A stretch of DNA of 47,478 bases from Bugula neritina. Lineage: Eukaryota > Bryozoa > Gymnolaemata > Cheilostomatida > Bugulidae. Location: positions 1 through 47,478 of the forward strand of contig CAXIUT010000004.1 of the NCBI GenBank assembly GCA_964035545.1, read 5' to 3'. A model generated the notes under the pieces. It worked only from the letters and a program-made list of their open reading frames with translations. It ran no database searches and was not told the DNA's origin. The position numbers were made by a program, and so were the translations under genes. Positions 1 to 7,384 of the stretch are shown piece by piece (the stretch's first letter is position 1; every line of letters starts with the position of its first letter).

Positions 1-340
1 AAGCCATCTGGAAAACAACGGTTTCACAGTGAAAGCCAACGACGTTGGCAATATGCTGGAATATAAAAAACGGGCCAAATTAGGTGCCGGTATGGGGTCT
101 TGTCATACCGCATTTGTTGACGGTTATGCGGTCGAAGGGCATGTCCCCGCAAAAGACATAAAACGCATGTTACTGGAAAAACCGGATATTTCCGGTATTA
201 CCGTACCGCGTATGCCAATGGGTTCACCCGGTATGGAAGTTCCAGGCCGGGAAGCCGATGCCTTTCAGGTAATCAGCTATAAAGACGGCGAGGAAACGGG
301 GGTATTTACAGACTACCCCGCCGGATCTGTTTTCAAATGA
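1..340 (+). CDS. DUF411 (CopG-type) periplasmic metal protein, 3' part
   Basis: The gene is cut by the window start; the complete form is at 40982-41503. The first full codon begins at base 2. The visible part carries the conserved C-terminal half of the DUF411 family, including GAGMGSCHTAFVDGYAVEGHVP with its conserved Cys and His residues, and the tail PRMPMGSPGME. The CGCC motif lies upstream of the break. The stop overlaps the start of the cytochrome c gene (ATGA, 337-340), so the two are translationally coupled. Confidence 0.9.
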   Translation, partial: SHLENNGFTVKANDVGNMLEYKKRAKLGAGMGSCHTAFVDGYAVEGHVPAKDIKRMLLEKPDISGITVPRMPMGSPGMEVPGREADAFQVISYKDGEETGVFTDYPAGSVFK

Positions 341-759
341 CACAGCTGAAACACCATTCTATTTTGCTGCTGAGCGCATTAGTGCTGAGCGGCTGTTTCA
401 AAGAAGAACGTTGGTATACGGACAGCCAGGTGACAGCGGGTAAGGCTTTGTTTGAAACGAACTGTATGAGCTGTCACGGCGTTAAAGCAGCGGGACTTGG
501 GGAAGACTGGGAAAAAAAATTACCTGGGTTCCCGGCTAAACCACCTGCCCTGAATGGCTCAGCGCATGCCTGGCACCATCCAACGAAAGTGTTGTTGTAC
601 ACCATCAATGAAGGTGGTGCGTCGATAGGGGGCAAGATGCCCGCGTTTGGTGACAGTCTGAGTCAGGAAGAGAAGCTGGCAATTATTGCCTATTTCCAAA
701 ATTTCTGGGACGACGAGACCTATGGCATTTGGAAACAAGTTGATGAGCAAAACCCGTAA
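337..759 (+). CDS. Mono-haem cytochrome c lipoprotein
   Basis: A 140-residue protein with a lipoprotein signal ending in LSGC (Cys about residue 20) and one haem-binding CMSCH motif near residues 43-47. A Met in GGKMPAFGD towards the C-terminus is the likely axial ligand. It is a class I cytochrome c domain anchored to a membrane and facing the periplasm. It overlaps the DUF411 gene by 4 bases and lies 21 bases before the glutaredoxin-MauE gene, as the second-last gene of the cop operon. Its electron partner cannot be told; delivering electrons to or from copper or thiol proteins is an inference from context. The second reading is at 41500-41922. Confidence 0.88.
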   Translation: MTQLKHHSILLLSALVLSGCFKEERWYTDSQVTAGKALFETNCMSCHGVKAAGLGEDWEKKLPGFPAKPPALNGSAHAWHHPTKVLLYTINEGGASIGGKMPAFGDSLSQEEKLAIIAYFQNFWDDETYGIWKQVDEQNP

Positions 760-780
760 CCCAAACAAGCAGGAAGAATC

Positions 781-1521
781 ATGACAAAAAAAGCAGAGCT
801 ATACCGAATGATGACAGGTGACCACATCTGCCCTTTTGGTATTAAAGCAAAGGATTTATTAGCGCGTGAAGGTTATGAGGTAGTAGATCACCCTCTCAGC
901 AGTGCTGAAGAAACCGAGGCTTTCAGAGAGAAACATGGGGTGAAAACAACACCGCAAGCCTTTATCGAGGGTAAGCGTATCGGTGGTTACGATGATCTGG
1001 TCAAGCATTTCGGTAAAAAGACGCTCAAGCAGGAAGGCACCACCTATCAGCCGATTATCGCTATCTTTGGTACAACCCTCTTAATGGCTTTCGCAGTGAC
1101 CTATTTGGCAACGGGAGGATTAAGCCTGCTCATGGTTGCAGAACAATTTATTGCTATCAGCATGTGTGTGCTGGGCATTATGAAACTGCGCGATCTCTAT
1201 GCTTTTTCCAATCAGTTTGTGACTTACGACTTACTGGCTATGCGCTGGGTGCGTTACGCGTATATCTACCCGTTTGTCGAAACAGGTGCAGGTATTTTAA
1301 TGGTTGCCGGGGCGCTCACATGGCTATCAGCACCCGCTGCATTATTCATTGGTGCGATTGGCGGAATTTCAGTACTTAAAGCCGTGTATGTCGAGAAGCG
1401 CGAGTTGAAATGTGCCTGTGTGGGTGGTGATAGCAGCGTACCGCTTGGATTTATTTCACTTACCGAAAATGTGATGATGGTGGCTATGGCCGTATGGATG
1501 TTGGTGAAAAATGGGATGTGA
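781..1521 (+). CDS. Glutaredoxin-MauE fusion membrane protein
   Basis: A 246-residue protein with two parts. Residues 1-80 form a glutaredoxin-like domain whose active site reads CPFG, a single-Cys variant of CPYC, with a TTPQAFI cis-proline motif. Residues 90-245 are hydrophobic, with about four membrane segments and a CACVGG motif near the end, as in the MauE/DoxX-like redox membrane family. An AGGAAG ribosome site lies just before the ATG. It is the last gene of the cop operon. In MauE-like proteins the membrane part is thought to relay electrons for periplasmic disulphide chemistry, so this one may supply reducing power to a Cys-bearing copper protein. That role is inference. Second reading at 41944-42684. 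Confidence 0.82.
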   Translation: MTKKAELYRMMTGDHICPFGIKAKDLLAREGYEVVDHPLSSAEETEAFREKHGVKTTPQAFIEGKRIGGYDDLVKHFGKKTLKQEGTTYQPIIAIFGTTLLMAFAVTYLATGGLSLLMVAEQFIAISMCVLGIMKLRDLYAFSNQFVTYDLLAMRWVRYAYIYPFVETGAGILMVAGALTWLSAPAALFIGAIGGISVLKAVYVEKRELKCACVGGDSSVPLGFISLTENVMMVAMAVWMLVKNGM

Positions 1522-1559
1522 TGTGAAGATGCTTAATGGTTCCAAGGATTGAGACAACA

Positions 1560-1970
1560 TCACCCAAAAAATCCAATCACCGGCATCACTTCCTGTGGCA
1601 CCCGCCCAGTAGCCACCAACAAGCGCCGCCAAACCCCAAATGGTGGCCGCTCTTCACCTGTTTTATAAGCCCGCAACCGGCGCACACCATTCTTCTTATT
1701 AAGCCCCAGAAACTCAGCAATAGCCTTATCTGACGTGTAAGACGAATGCCTTTTAAACTGCTCCAGATAAGCACAAATAATATCCGGATGCGGCGGCTTC
1801 CACCTATCCTCAGGCAACAGATGCTCATTACTGTACTGCGACTCATCCAACGCCAAATCCTTAATCACCGGCGCTTGCAGATTCTGCCGCAGCTGCTCAA
1901 TCGCTGCGTTCGTTGCCTGCTCAAACACAAACCGCTTTTGCGCTTCCATGTTTGGGATCTTAATTTCCAT
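1560..1970 (-). CDS. Hypothetical plasmid protein, possible HTH
   Basis: A 136-residue soluble protein that I do not recognise as a named family. The C-terminal half contains a run beginning AIAEFLGLNKKNGVRRLRAY, which reads like a helix-turn-helix followed by basic residues, and ends GVWRRLLVATGRVPQEV. No signal peptide or membrane segment is visible. It is downstream of the HsdS-like gene on the same strand but separated from it by a hairpin that can terminate transcription, so it may have its own promoter. A regulatory or DNA-processing role would be a guess. Second reading at 42723-43133. Confidence 0.6.
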   Translation of the reverse strand: MEIKIPNMEAQKRFVFEQATNAAIEQLRQNLQAPVIKDLALDESQYSNEHLLPEDRWKPPHPDIICAYLEQFKRHSSYTSDKAIAEFLGLNKKNGVRRLRAYKTGEERPPFGVWRRLLVATGRVPQEVMPVIGFFG

Positions 1971-1991
1971 CCTCTACCCCTTGAGAAAAGA

Positions 1992-2013
1992 GGGGCATTA
2001 GCCCCGCTTTTTT
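1992..2013. terminator. Bidirectional intrinsic terminator
   Basis: GGGGC-ATTA-GCCCC forms a 5-bp GC stem at 1992-2005. On the plus strand it is followed by a run of six T (2008-2013), and on the minus strand by TCTTTTCT. It sits between two reverse-strand genes, just after the HsdS-like gene, whose stop codon it touches. Second reading about 43155-43176. Confidence 0.6.
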
Positions 2014-2299
2014 AAGTCATTAATAACGCGATATTCCGCACATCCTCAGTACGGATATGCACCAGGCTCAACGAGCCAACCGCCAACGGTCGCCACTGAC
2101 CAACCTGGTGCAAATGCATAAACACATAATACAGATAATCCGGCAAGATAAGGCCGGTGTCCTCAACCCTTACCCCAATATGATACGGTGAGAAAGTACG
2201 GGAAGGCTCCCCCACAGACTCAATCCCACCCCGACGCGTCAGCCAGAAATCGGCCCCCACAAAATCCGTGCGCACCTGCGCCACATCCTTTAATCGCAT
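2012..2299 (-). CDS. Miniature HsdS-like (single target-recognition domain) protein
   Basis: A 95-residue protein opening MRLKDVAQVRTDF, with ILPDYLYYVFMHLHQ in the middle and LAVGSLSLVHIRTEDVRNIAL near the end. These three pieces match in order the opening, the 'P-x-YLYY' helix and the 'GS...HI...D' end of one target-recognition half of type I restriction specificity subunits. A real HsdS has two such halves and 400 or more residues, and no hsdM or hsdR is present here. It may therefore be a lone DNA-recognition module, a decoy subunit that pairs with chromosomal HsdM, or an unrelated plasmid protein. The similarity is read by eye. Second reading at 43175-43462. Confidence 0.55.
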   Translation of the reverse strand: MRLKDVAQVRTDFVGADFWLTRRGGIESVGEPSRTFSPYHIGVRVEDTGLILPDYLYYVFMHLHQVGQWRPLAVGSLSLVHIRTEDVRNIALLMT

Positions 2300-2548
2300 G
2301 TGAAATACCCGAGGTCATAACTAGCCATCTGAAACCAGCGACTTTCTGTAGACCACAAGTAATATTATATTAAAAATCAATAACTTAGACCACATAAACC
2401 CGACATAAGGCATTGATTTTATTAGCTAAAAATTCCCCTCATTCTGGCCCCGTCCAGCACCGAACCATCAGAAAGCCAGCGCAGCGCTTTGGCTTTGTGT
2501 TGGGCGGTACTGGTACGGCAGCACTCAGTTTCTAAATCATTAGCGCGG

Positions 2549-2579
2549 GAGCGTGTCCGATCACAATCCGGACACGCTC
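2549..2579. repeat. Perfect 11-bp inverted repeat
   Basis: GAGCGTGTCCG at 2549-2559 and its exact complement at 2569-2579 enclose a 9-base loop (atcacaatc). No T-run follows on either strand, so it is not a typical terminator. Repeated at 43712-43742. Confidence 0.75.
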
Positions 2580-3069
2580 ATGTAAACCAAGCTTTTTTCT
2601 TTTGATCTTCTGCGCGTAGCGCCCAAACACCGCGCCCTGCGCACCGCACCGGTTTTCGCGAAGGGAGCGCAGCTCTACCCGTCGAAAGAGCTCAGCGCAG
2701 CGACCGCGAAGCGACAAAACCAAGGCGGCGCGGGGAGTAGACACCAACAGCCACGACCGCAGCGTTAAAACAATCCGTGTTCCAACCGCGCCGCAGCTTC
2801 ATCGCGGGGCAATAGGGCGGAACGCTTACGGTTTGTTTTCACGCGGAGAGAGCGACCGGCCCGACACCCGCACCAGGCAATTAAAGGCCGCCGCCACGAC
2901 CGCAACGTATCCCGCGAAGGGAGCGCAGCGACACCGCCGGGAGATCACCCGCGCAGCGACCACAAAAGGAGGCGCACGGGGGTTATCAGATAGGCACCAC
3001 CCGCACCCGCCGACATTGCGTAGAGCCGCGCCCAAACGAGCGAGGCCACCGGAGCCGTTACCGCAGCGA

Positions 3070-3150
3070 CGGACTTAGGCCGCGTTTCGCCTGTCCCGCT
3101 CGCTGTTTAGCGGGGCAAGCCAGGCGAAACAAACCAGCGGCTTTAGTCCG
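3070..3150. repeat. Nested long hairpin
   Basis: Nested complementary arms are CGGACT (3070-3075) with AGTCCG (3145-3150), GTTTCGCCTG (3084-3093) with CAGGCGAAAC (3121-3130), and CCCGCT (3095-3100) with AGCGGG (3109-3114). The three pairs share one centre, so a single strand could fold into an interrupted 80-base hairpin. Repeated at 44233-44313. Confidence 0.7.
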
Positions 3151-3329
3151 ACGCGGAGGGAACGAGCGCAGGGGGCAGAGTGAGAGCGGGCGCGGATCGG
3201 AGCAATAACAGACTAACCAGGTAAGGCGCACCGTTGGCCCTGTTGTTGCCTGCGTATAGGGTGGAGCCTGCGGAACCGTATTAAGCGAGCAAGAACCGGG
3301 ACAATGTGCGCATCACTCATGGGGAAATT

Positions 3330-3413
3330 TTACATAATAAAACTTTTCACGACTTTAGCCCCAAGCCGTACGGTCGGCGCGGGGCTAATGGCGTGACAAA
3401 GTCTATTATGTAA
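3330..3413. repeat. Long hairpin with conserved outer arms
   Basis: The outer arms TTACATAATA (3330-3339) and TATTATGTAA (3404-3413) are exact complements. Inner arms are CACG with CGTG, and TTAGCCCC (3355-3362) with GGGGCTAA (3381-3388), around a small CCGTACGG palindrome. The arms are AT-rich outside and GC-rich inside. Repeated at 44493-44576. Confidence 0.7.
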
Positions 3414-3483
3414 CTTTTACCCATTCCTTAGCGTTCCAGAGCAGTACCAGGTACACCGACGCACCAGATCACATAAAACATAG

Positions 3484-3576
3484 CCCTGGCGTCCGGCTTG
3501 CTTTGGCAGGGGCAAGCATCATTTGGATATAAAAATATCCGGTTGCGCCTGACAAAATGCAAGCCGGATGCCAGGG
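3484..3576. repeat. 18-bp inverted repeat hairpin
   Basis: The 18-bp arms at 3484-3501 and 3559-3576 match at 17 of 18 positions. Inside them GGATAT-AAAA-ATATCC forms a second stem (about 3525-3540). Repeated at 44647-44739. Confidence 0.75.
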
Positions 3577-3760
3577 CGAATTAACTGCGCTTCTGCGGCA
3601 AAATCTCCCCGGCACGGCGGCTGCGCAATACCACAGCCATCTGATCCGGTATGGCCTGCAAAACCGTCCAGTACGCACCATCTACCATCAGGGCACACAC
3701 TACCAGTACCCTCTAATCCTCTGCCAAACCCAAAAACAACAGCGCCAGATACACCACCAG

Positions 3761-3832
3761 AACAGCAGGAACAGCAGGAACAGCAGGAACAGCAGGAACA
3801 GCAGGAACAGCAGGAACAGCAGGAACAGCAGG
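3761..3832 (+). repeat. 9-bp tandem repeat, 8 units
   Basis: Eight perfect copies of aacagcagg followed by a broken ninth unit. Because the unit is a multiple of three, all frames stay open through it and produce low-complexity frames (EQQ repeats forward, CCS repeats in reverse). Those are not evidence of a gene. A likely variable-number locus. Repeated at 44924-44995. Confidence 0.9.
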
Positions 3833-4211
3833 AACAGCAACAGGATGGCATTGCAACTGCGTCAACAACAACCACTATGGCCATGCGTCGCGATTAGGGC
3901 TTTTAGCCGGTGGAGCGCAGCGGAACCGGTTTAAAGACCAAAGCGCGTAAGCATCACGGCTTTTCATTCCGTTTCGGTTTTCTTTTGGCGCAGCCAGAAG
4001 ATAGCCGGGACGGAATGTTGATGAATGCTGGCTTGTGTGGAGCTTGCGGAACAGAAGCCCTCTTAACTAAAGCGGCGCGATACACCCTATACCACAGCCG
4101 CCAGGTACCCAGAATCCGCTAAGAGCCTTTTCTAATATAACTTTTATAGTATTGGAATTTACAATTCGACCTGCTAGCTTCATAGACTCTATCCATCAAC
4201 TTGATACGCAA

Positions 4212-4829
4212 ATGAATTTATCTAAAAAAGTACTTATCCTTTCCATTGTCTTTGTAGCGGGCACAGCTGCATCATTCGCCTATCATCACAAAGAAAGTGG
4301 GTACTCAAGTTATGAGGAAATGCATAAAGCACATCATGGTGATTCAAACATGTCTGGTAAACATCATCAGCAAAATCATCACCAACATGACATGGTTAGA
4401 ATGCCTGGATTACAGGGCAAAGACACGACAGAACAAGAAGTTCAGGATCTCAAAACTATATTCATTTCTCACAAAGGCATTCAACGTGAGGTTACTAATC
4501 TTCCAAACGGCATTAAATCAACAACTGAAGCAGATGACCCAACACTTAAAACCGCAATTATTACTCATGTCACTATGATGGTCTCACGGCTTCAAGAAGG
4601 AAGAAATCCTGAAGTCATCATCCAGTCACCAACATTAAGCGCTTTATTTGATGTTCATCAAGAGATTGAAACTGAAATTGAGATGACTGAAAAAGGAGTA
4701 ACAGTCACACAGACATCTTCAAATCCAAAAGTCGTTCAACTTTTACAAACACATGCTGCCGAAGTAAGTGATATGTCAAAGAGAGGAATGCAAGCAGTTC
4801 ATGAACGAATGAGTCGCGAATCTCATTAA
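4212..4829 (+). CDS. His-rich secreted protein of unknown function
   Basis: About 205 residues from the ATG at 4212, chosen over an upstream ATG at 4152 because MNLSKKVLILSIVFVAGTAA then starts a normal signal peptide. A His/Met-rich linker follows (AYHHKESG, then KHHQQNHHQHDM), suggesting metal binding. The C-terminal part is hydrophilic and predicted helical, with FDVHQEIETEIEMTEKGVTV and a final QTHAAEVSDM stretch. I do not recognise a named family. It stands alone between the gene-free region and the first NTPase gene. Secretion and the His-rich linker fit the metal theme of the plasmid, but no function is claimed. Second reading at 45375-45992. Confidence 0.7.
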   Translation: MNLSKKVLILSIVFVAGTAASFAYHHKESGYSSYEEMHKAHHGDSNMSGKHHQQNHHQHDMVRMPGLQGKDTTEQEVQDLKTIFISHKGIQREVTNLPNGIKSTTEADDPTLKTAIITHVTMMVSRLQEGRNPEVIIQSPTLSALFDVHQEIETEIEMTEKGVTVTQTSSNPKVVQLLQTHAAEVSDMSKRGMQAVHERMSRESH

Positions 4830-5087
4830 AGCACGGAGCTAACTGTTTATTAGAGCTAAATAATCATTAAATAACTTAGGCTTGCAAAATATCAATTTTA
4901 ACGGACGGTTTTGCTGCCCCTTTGTTTTCATGCTTCGCGGTTTGTTCTGTGCGGTAAGCGCGCAATTTTACCTGTAACAGGATTTTGGTGAACAAGGCAG
5001 TACAACAGCCTTAAAGCTGTTTGATTATTGCCCAATACTGAGGTAGTTTCCTTCATCTGAGTTCATCAGAAAGCAAGGCAATCCGCA

Positions 5088-5744
5088 ATGATGGTATACC
5101 TGAAAATCAGGCGTTCAAAAAGCCAGATACGCGCGACCGGTTTGCGCTATGCAACCCCGATAGTGATCACGAAAACCGCTAAATACGGTGATGTACTAAG
5201 TGAAAGAGTGATTTCCATTAAAAAACCGATACTGATTACTGGTGAGCCGGATTCAGGTAAAACCCGCTGGCTCAATCGCTTGCATAAACATGCAGTAGAG
5301 ATTTGGGGATTTAAAAGTAAATCTGAGCCACTGTGGCTGGAGGCACGGCAACCAGTGGTGGAATGGTTTAAAGCACCTGCGGTAAAAATCTGGTGGCGAC
5401 AACAGCAGAAAACACGCCCGGAGTCTGAACGCCAAACCTGGACATCACTCAACCATAAGGAACGCTCACAGGTATTAGTGGATTACTGCAAAGGTACCGG
5501 GGCAGTCGTCTTTCTTGATGATGCACATAAACTGGGTGGCTCGGCGCTGACACTGGCAAAGCAATGCATAGCGGCAGCACGGGTATGGGTTGTCGCTGCT
5601 TATCGGGAGCCACATATTCCAGCGCAGTTACTGGAGACAATGGAGAACACTTCAACACAACGCTTTGAGTTGTATTTTTTTCCTAAAGCACAGCGGATCT
5701 ATCGAACCGATAAGCCTGTGTTTGCTGAAACACCGCCCAACTAA
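5088..5744 (+). CDS. P-loop NTPase, short paralogue (no membrane segment)
   Basis: A 218-residue protein with Walker A GEPDSGKT at residues 52-59 and Walker B VVFLDDAH at about 140-147. It is plainly a paralogue of the protein at 6656-7384: both start YLKI(R/K)R, share KKPILITG before the P-loop, HA(V/T)EIWG after it, and FxDDAHKL. Unlike its paralogue it stops at about the point where the other enters a C-terminal membrane segment. The ATG at 5088 has AAGG upstream at good distance; the next ATG at 5091 aligns better with the paralogue. Its stop overlaps the stop of the convergent resolvase gene. The fold is reminiscent of Zot/pI-like or AAA ATPases, but no family is claimed. Second reading at 46251-46907. 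Confidence 0.75.
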   Translation: MMVYLKIRRSKSQIRATGLRYATPIVITKTAKYGDVLSERVISIKKPILITGEPDSGKTRWLNRLHKHAVEIWGFKSKSEPLWLEARQPVVEWFKAPAVKIWWRQQQKTRPESERQTWTSLNHKERSQVLVDYCKGTGAVVFLDDAHKLGGSALTLAKQCIAAARVWVVAAYREPHIPAQLLETMENTSTQRFELYFFPKAQRIYRTDKPVFAETPPN

Positions 5745-6346
5745 ACCTCAACTTTGCGCCGTTCAATCCACTCATAAAGCGTACTGGGTGAACAATCCAC
5801 CAGCTTACAAATAGCCCGTTTGCTGATCCCGAGTTCCAAATATTTGCGGATCTCCTTGCTCTTATTATCCAACTTTACCCGCTTAGCTTTACCCTTTGGC
5901 CGCCCCAAAACCATGCCTTCAGCCTTGCGTTTTGCCAGTGCTTCCTTAGTCCGCATCGAGATAAATTCGCGCTCAATCTCAGCCGCTAAACCCAAAACTG
6001 TCGCCGTGATTCTGGAGTTTAACGAGTCATCAAATACCATGTTCTGCTTCACGATATGCACGACAAATTCACGCTCCGCGCAGTAGGCTAACACCTCTAA
6101 AATTTGCAGTACGGAACGTGCCATTCTGGAGACTTCCGCAAACAAGATTGTGTCACCTGGCTGCATGGTTTTGGTCAGCAGCTCACCCATTTTTCTATCC
6201 TTCCAATTGGTCTTACCTGAGGCGTTATCTTCCACAAATTGCAGGCCTCCCAAATTATGCGTATTTGCATATTCGAGAATTCCGTGGCGTTGATTATCAA
6301 CGTCCTGATCATCAGTACTCACGCGCAAATAGGCATACACTCCCAT
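5741..6346 (-). CDS. Serine resolvase/invertase
   Basis: A 201-residue site-specific recombinase of the resolvase/invertase family. The N-terminal catalytic motif YLRVSTDDQD puts the nucleophile at Ser10 and the conserved Arg at residue 8. FAEVSRMARS and the long E-helix region (AEIEREFISMRTKEAL) follow. After GRPKGK the C-terminus is a helix-turn-helix (ISKRAICKLVDCSPSTLYEW). The length fits small resolvases rather than large integrases. A likely role is resolving plasmid multimers at a site in the upstream gap (6347-6655). It converges on the short NTPase gene with 4 bases of overlap. The second reading (46904-47478) is cut by the window end. Confidence 0.92.
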   Translation of the reverse strand: MGVYAYLRVSTDDQDVDNQRHGILEYANTHNLGGLQFVEDNASGKTNWKDRKMGELLTKTMQPGDTILFAEVSRMARSVLQILEVLAYCAEREFVVHIVKQNMVFDDSLNSRITATVLGLAAEIEREFISMRTKEALAKRKAEGMVLGRPKGKAKRVKLDNKSKEIRKYLELGISKRAICKLVDCSPSTLYEWIERRKVEV

Positions 6347-6655
6347 TGTCCTACACTTCCCTAAGTTGTTTAAAAAATATTCAGCTTATACTATCTCATA
6401 AACGTTTGATTTTTAAAGTATGAAAACCAACTGCTATAACCGCTGGTTATTTTCCAACAAAATACCTGCTTGTTTTTTAAGCATTGTTACGTTATATTTT
6501 TACCCCCTTTCAGAGTCTGCGATTCAACTCTGAACGCGTCCAGCTAAAACAATGATTTAGCGGATGGGGCTATGTGTAATCATTAAAAAATATACCCTCT
6601 GGGTACATGAGTTTCGAGCGGGGGCCGGAATTCATCAAAAGGGCTTAATACCAAC
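6347..6655. other. Intergenic control region (resolvase / NTPase operon)
   Basis: About 310 bases between divergent genes with no reading frame of interest. It is AT-rich near 6360-6500. It holds the imperfect palindrome at 6425-6448, the likely resolvase promoter, and near 6590-6605 a small palindrome (TACCC-TCT-GGGTA) that could be an operator for the rightward operon. Confidence 0.45.
6425..6448. promoter_or_regulatory. Candidate resolvase binding subsite
   Basis: An imperfect 24-bp palindrome with half-sites AACCAACTGC and ACCGCTGGTT around a TATA centre, about 80 bases upstream of the resolvase start. Resolvases of this family cut within two-fold symmetric sites of this size with AT centres beside their own gene. 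Only one such site was found; additional subsites were not resolved by eye. Confidence 0.35.
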
Positions 6656-7384
6656 ATGGAATACCTAAAAATCAAGCGTGCCCAAAGTCAGGTGCGTGCG
6701 GATGGTTCACGCTATGCCGTCCCGCTGCTGATTTCCAAAACTAAGAAGTACGGCAAGGTCACCAGCGAACAAGCTATCTCACGCAAAAAACCGATTCTCA
6801 TCACCGGCGCACACGACTCCGGAAAGACACGCTGGGTCACTCGCCTGCATGAACACGCCACCGAAATTTGGGGCGCAAAAATCAAAGCACCCCCGGTGTT
6901 TCTCGACACCCTCAGTCCGCTCTCAGCATGGTGCGATAATCCCGCCGTTGGCGAGTGGTGGAACGAAGAACAACAGAAGCTTCCCCTCGATGATCGACTG
7001 CCCTGGAAAAAGCTCAAACAACACGAACGTTCCGATGCGCTCGCGAGCTACTGCAAAACCAAACAGCCCGTCCTGTTCATCGACGATGCGCACAAGCTCG
7101 TGGGTAGAAAATTACAAATAGCCCGCCAGTGCGTCATGGCTACCCGCCTCACGGTGGTAGCAACCTCAGAAGAACAACGTCTCCCCCCTAACCTGCGCCC
7201 GGTACTACTGCGGCGCGACCCCCAGATTTTCAGACTTGATTCAGAGGTTGCTTATGACGCCACTCACATTCTCATGTGGTTTATTCTTATTTCTTGCCTC
7301 GCCATCGGTTGGTGGGAAGCTGCGCTGGTTATCGGTGGCCTTAAAGCACTTGGCAATGGTCGCCGTGCTGCTCGTGCCGATTGA
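6656..7384 (+). CDS. P-loop NTPase with C-terminal membrane segment
   Basis: A 242-residue protein with Walker A GAHDSGKT at residues 51-58 and Walker B LFIDDAHKL at about 140-148. A hydrophobic segment (about residues 203-228, HILMWFILISCLAIGWW) is followed by a basic tail, so the NTPase domain is cytoplasmic and the C-terminus tethers it to the inner membrane. This plan recalls Zot/pI proteins of filamentous phages, though the C-terminal periplasmic part of those is missing. It starts the set 6656-9081. Its last 131 bases overlap the next gene in another frame, so part of the membrane segment is encoded over the next protein's signal region. No function can be assigned; powering assembly or secretion is a guess. 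Confidence 0.78.
   Translation: MEYLKIKRAQSQVRADGSRYAVPLLISKTKKYGKVTSEQAISRKKPILITGAHDSGKTRWVTRLHEHATEIWGAKIKAPPVFLDTLSPLSAWCDNPAVGEWWNEEQQKLPLDDRLPWKKLKQHERSDALASYCKTKQPVLFIDDAHKLVGRKLQIARQCVMATRLTVVATSEEQRLPPNLRPVLLRRDPQIFRLDSEVAYDATHILMWFILISCLAIGWWEAALVIGGLKALGNGRRAARAD

Larger units (their letters stand above)
2300..4150. other. Gene-free, GC-rich structured region
   Basis: About 1.85 kb with no convincing gene. Open frames exist on both strands but look like products of the base composition and of the 9-bp repeat. The left 150 bases are AT-rich. From about 2600 to 3320 it is GC-rich, with the word gcgaagggagcgcagc at 2658-2673 and 2914-2929 and many variants of GAGCGCAGCGAC. Four long inverted repeats (2549-2579, 3070-3150, 3330-3413, 3484-3576) and one tandem repeat (3761-3832) are listed separately. 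It could be a transfer origin, single-strand origin or structured RNA locus; no nick-site consensus was recognised. Second reading 43463-45313. Confidence 0.6.
1..6315. repeat. Terminal direct repeat, copy 1 (circular overrun)
   Basis: This stretch is repeated as 41164-47478 at a constant offset of 41163. Coding and non-coding lines compared between the two are identical, including the 9-bp tandem repeat. The repeat begins inside a gene at the left edge and ends inside the resolvase gene at the right edge, which is what a linear read-out of a circle looks like. Genes in it should be counted once. Confidence 0.95.

Noticed and set aside
2549-2579. Rho-independent terminator
   Set aside because: The stem is strong, but neither strand has a T-run after it.
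2532-3400. Several open frames of 60-80 codons on both strands in the GC-rich region
   Set aside because: No ribosome sites, no recognisable motifs, Arg/Ala/Pro-rich composition and overlapping frames on both strands; typical of GC-rich non-coding DNA.
3330-3413. Integron attC site
   Set aside because: The hairpin is of suitable size, but I could not find the GTTRRRY core sites, and there is no integrase or cassette gene beside it.
3761-3832. CRISPR array
   Set aside because: Units are directly adjacent without spacers, and there are no cas genes. The iterons at 9468-9546 were rejected for the same reason.
3519-3934. Frames with EQQ, NSR or CCS repeats
   Set aside because: All come from the 9-bp tandem repeat, which keeps every frame open; flanking residues show no family.
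6656-7384. Zot toxin or a complete filamentous-phage gene
   Set aside because: Only the Walker motifs and membrane anchor are shared in plan; the C-terminal domain of Zot-like proteins is missing and no phage coat or replication genes are present.
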